From: Hemerocallis citrina
Lineage: Eukaryota; Streptophyta; Magnoliopsida; Asparagales; Asphodelaceae
NCBI GenBank assembly: GCA_017893485.1
Contig: CM030366.1
Span: 202,921,173-202,985,172, forward strand
DNA length: 64,000 nucleotides
Direction: 5' to 3'
The position numbers were made by a program, and so were the translations under genes. Positions 61,988-64,000 of the stretch are shown here, one piece after another (within the stretch, counting starts at the first letter, position 1; the number at the start of each line of letters is the position of its first letter). The notes beneath the pieces were generated by a model. It was not told the origin of the DNA. It did no database searches and worked only from the letters and a program-made list of their open reading frames with translations.

Positions 61988-63434
61988 CGTTGATTCTTGG
62001 TTTTGATGACTACAACACAATGTAAATTTGTGCTATCACTTATATATTGCAGCATGTATAAAGATCAATACCTTGGTGTAATACACAAAGACAAAGTTGA
62101 TTCAATGAAGCTTTAAAAGAGAATTGATCAAGCCTCAAAGAAATTAGTTCAAGCCACATTGATCAAGCAAGCTTCAAGATATAAAGACATTGGCTCAAGC
62201 TCTAGTCAAAGACTCAAGTTCAAGACAAGACTCAAGTGCTTCAAATGTGTTGTATTAAGTGTCTTGTAACAATTGTAACTTTTTATTCTTTGAGTCTTAG
62301 AATGCTGTAAATAGCCTTGTCACACACACACTCACACATATTCTTTATTAATTGAGTGTTTTAAAAACTTAAAAAGATCGAAACAAGCTTGAATAAGTTC
62401 AGCTGTTAAGTACCAGTCAACTGCTATTTGGCACCAGTCGACTGTCCTAATACGAAACTGTCTGAACTCATTCAAACTCTGGCCAGTCGACTCAGTATGG
62501 CAACCCAGTCGACTGTTCAAGCCGTTTCGATAGTTTTCTGATTTTAAAACTTGTTTTTCAAATTTAAAATCTTTATTTCCGTTGGTTGACAGTTGGTACA
62601 ACAGTTTCTCAAAGTCCAGTGATTCTAACTCTATAAATAGAGTGTAGAAATCACTTGGTAAAGGTTACTCTCTTCAATAAGCTTTCAAGTCTTCATTCTT
62701 TCAAAAAGAGAAACAAGAGTTTCAAAAGCATTCAAGTGCTCTAAGTCTTTGGTTCTCTGAAAATCAGTCTAGTATAACATTGAATTCGTTTTAGACTGAT
62801 TTCAGAAGTTGGCCTATTAGCCACCATACAAAAATCACAAATCACAAACAAGGCTATAGGTTGTTATAACTTTTTTGTTGTTTTTCTTCACTCTCGGGTT
62901 GTGAGAGTAGTCCTCTCGGTTGGAGAGTAGGGCTCTAGGTTATAGAGTCGGGATTTCACTCTAGGTTGTAGAGTGGGTGTGCTCTCTTTAGTGGTGAGAG
63001 AGGTCTACGGGTTTGGCAAGGTTGTTGTCAAACGCCGTAGGGTATTCTTGTATTTTCTTTCAAGAATAGTGGAAAATATCAAGTAGGTTGCTTGGGGACT
63101 GGATGTAGGTCGAGAGGACCGAACTAGGATACATCGCTGTATACTCTGTGGTTGACTCTCTTTGTGGTTGTATTTTCTTTACTTGCATTTTATTTTTCTG
63201 TGTTTTATTCGAAAACTTGTCTGGCAAGTCGACTGAGGCTCCTCTATAAGTTGATTGATCAGACTTGTATAAAATCTCGTCTTATCTGACGCCCCAGTCA
63301 TCTGCATTCTCTTTTTAAGTCGACTGGACAGAACGAAAAGTTCAATTTCTTTAAAAAATTTATACAACACTATTCAACCCCCCCCCCCCCCCCCCCTCTT
63401 CTAGTGTTATTTGCCTTACCTACATGATCCAACA
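61988..63434 (+). mobile_element. Sirevirus-like copia solo LTR, copy 2, inside the pararetrovirus
   Basis: Starts CGTTGATTCTTGG (first base C where copy 1 has T) and ends GATCCAACA at 63434, with perfect ATATA duplications (61983-61987 and 63435-63439). Aligns with the inverse of 12974-14312. It includes paired AGTCGACT palindromes (62430-62520 and 63225-63325), a TATA-like CTATAAATAG (~62632), a leader with repeated GGTT(G/A)TAGAGT words (62925-63000), and a 20-C run (63378-63397). Confidence 0.92.
63378..63397. repeat. Homopolymer C run
   Basis: Twenty consecutive C. The paralogous LTR at ~13010 has only a CCCCTCTC stretch (inverted), so the run expanded in this copy or is a sequencing artefact. 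Confidence 0.9.
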
Positions 63435-63439
63435 ATATA

Positions 63440-64000
63440 AACAAAGAATTTGTTGTGAAGATGCAAGACCGGATCATTGAGGATGTAATAATAACTATAA
63501 TTATACAAAGAAGAGTAAACACAAATTTTAATAAATATAAACCAAAATATAGAAAAACTTTTAAGAGATATAAACAACTTTAGAAATGATACTTTAGAAG
63601 AAAAAATAAAAATAGACAATATACAAAAAATCCAAAGAAATGTAATTGTTATATATATGGAGAAGTATGACATATATCACCAAATTTCCCTAAAAGAATG
63701 GAAAAACAAATTTAAAACACGTAGAAGAAATTGAATAAATGAATAACATAAATTATGAACACAGAATATAAGGAAGACTGATCAGAAATAAGTGAAGATA
63801 AAGAAATAATGGTATTGGAAGAAGATAGTGGAAGTAGTGAAGGTGAAACAGAAAAATGTAAAATAAACATGATGACAGAAATAACAGAAATATGAGAACA
63901 ATTAGAAAGAGAAGAAAACAATGAAGGAAAAGAATGTGCTTTGACATATAAAAATACAATAAAATAAAAGCAACCAAGTTAAATATAAACCTAAAAGAGA
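63440..64000 (+). mobile_element. Endogenous caulimovirid remnant, part 2 (to window end)
   Basis: A-rich sequence continuing part 1 after the solo LTR. A basic stretch is followed near 63640-63700 by a degraded CCHC-type zinc-knuckle pattern (spacing kept, some ligands and one codon lost), then an acidic serine/glutamate-rich region (63770-63900). This order, basic - knuckle - acidic tail, fits the C-terminus of a caulimovirid coat protein and would precede the protease/RT, which lies outside the window. Several stops are present. Confidence 0.6.

Overview
The window looks like plant nuclear DNA, probably from a eudicot. It is AT-rich, holds one clearly intact intron-bearing nuclear gene for a plastid enzyme (an acyl-ACP desaturase), and is otherwise almost entirely transposable elements of plant lineages: Ty1/copia, Ty3/chromovirus-like long LTRs, an L1-type LINE, hAT, PIF/Harbinger, MITEs and an endogenous pararetrovirus remnant. 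No tRNA, rRNA or CRISPR locus was seen. The species cannot be named from the sequence.

Layout. 1-12959 reads as one long chromovirus-like LTR (plus orientation, left end outside the window) split by three later insertions: a complete Ty1/copia element (1043-5768), another chromovirus-like solo LTR (6922-10423) and a Harbinger-type MITE (10784-11842). 12974-14312 is a solo LTR of a second, Sirevirus-like type. 15754-20863 is a young, complete but broken copia element on the minus strand. 20901-25943 is the gene island: a MITE, the three-exon desaturase gene (21959-24029, minus) and a nest of foldback elements directly upstream of it. 26004-28824 holds a tandem duplication and a copia remnant. 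28825-43170 is a stack built on two copies of a TTF-type hAT transposon. The first copy ends abruptly at a duplicated piece of the desaturase gene. The second copy is split by two chromovirus-like solo LTRs of 4.5 and 3.4 kb, and the first of those carries its own hAT MITE. 46067-51245 is a 5'-truncated L1 LINE (minus). 51.7-58.6 kb is a decayed PIF/Harbinger element interrupted by another solo LTR. 58.6-60.7 kb is a decayed copia pol, and 60.7-64.0 kb is a degenerate caulimovirid sequence interrupted by a second Sirevirus-like solo LTR.

How it fits together. Nearly all host function visible here is the desaturase. The rest records successive insertions whose order can be read from target-site duplications (GGTAA, GCTGT, TTTGA, CTTCT, CTTTG, CATAT, ATATA, ATTGAAAT, TTA) and from uninterrupted paralogous copies inside the same window. 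Six LTR-like units have both ends plus a target-site duplication but no internal region. That points to heavy solo-LTR formation, a signature of illegitimate or unequal recombination removing retrotransposon bodies. No element appears autonomous: every transposase or polyprotein has stops or frameshifts.

All family assignments come from reading motifs and termini by eye; no database search was run.
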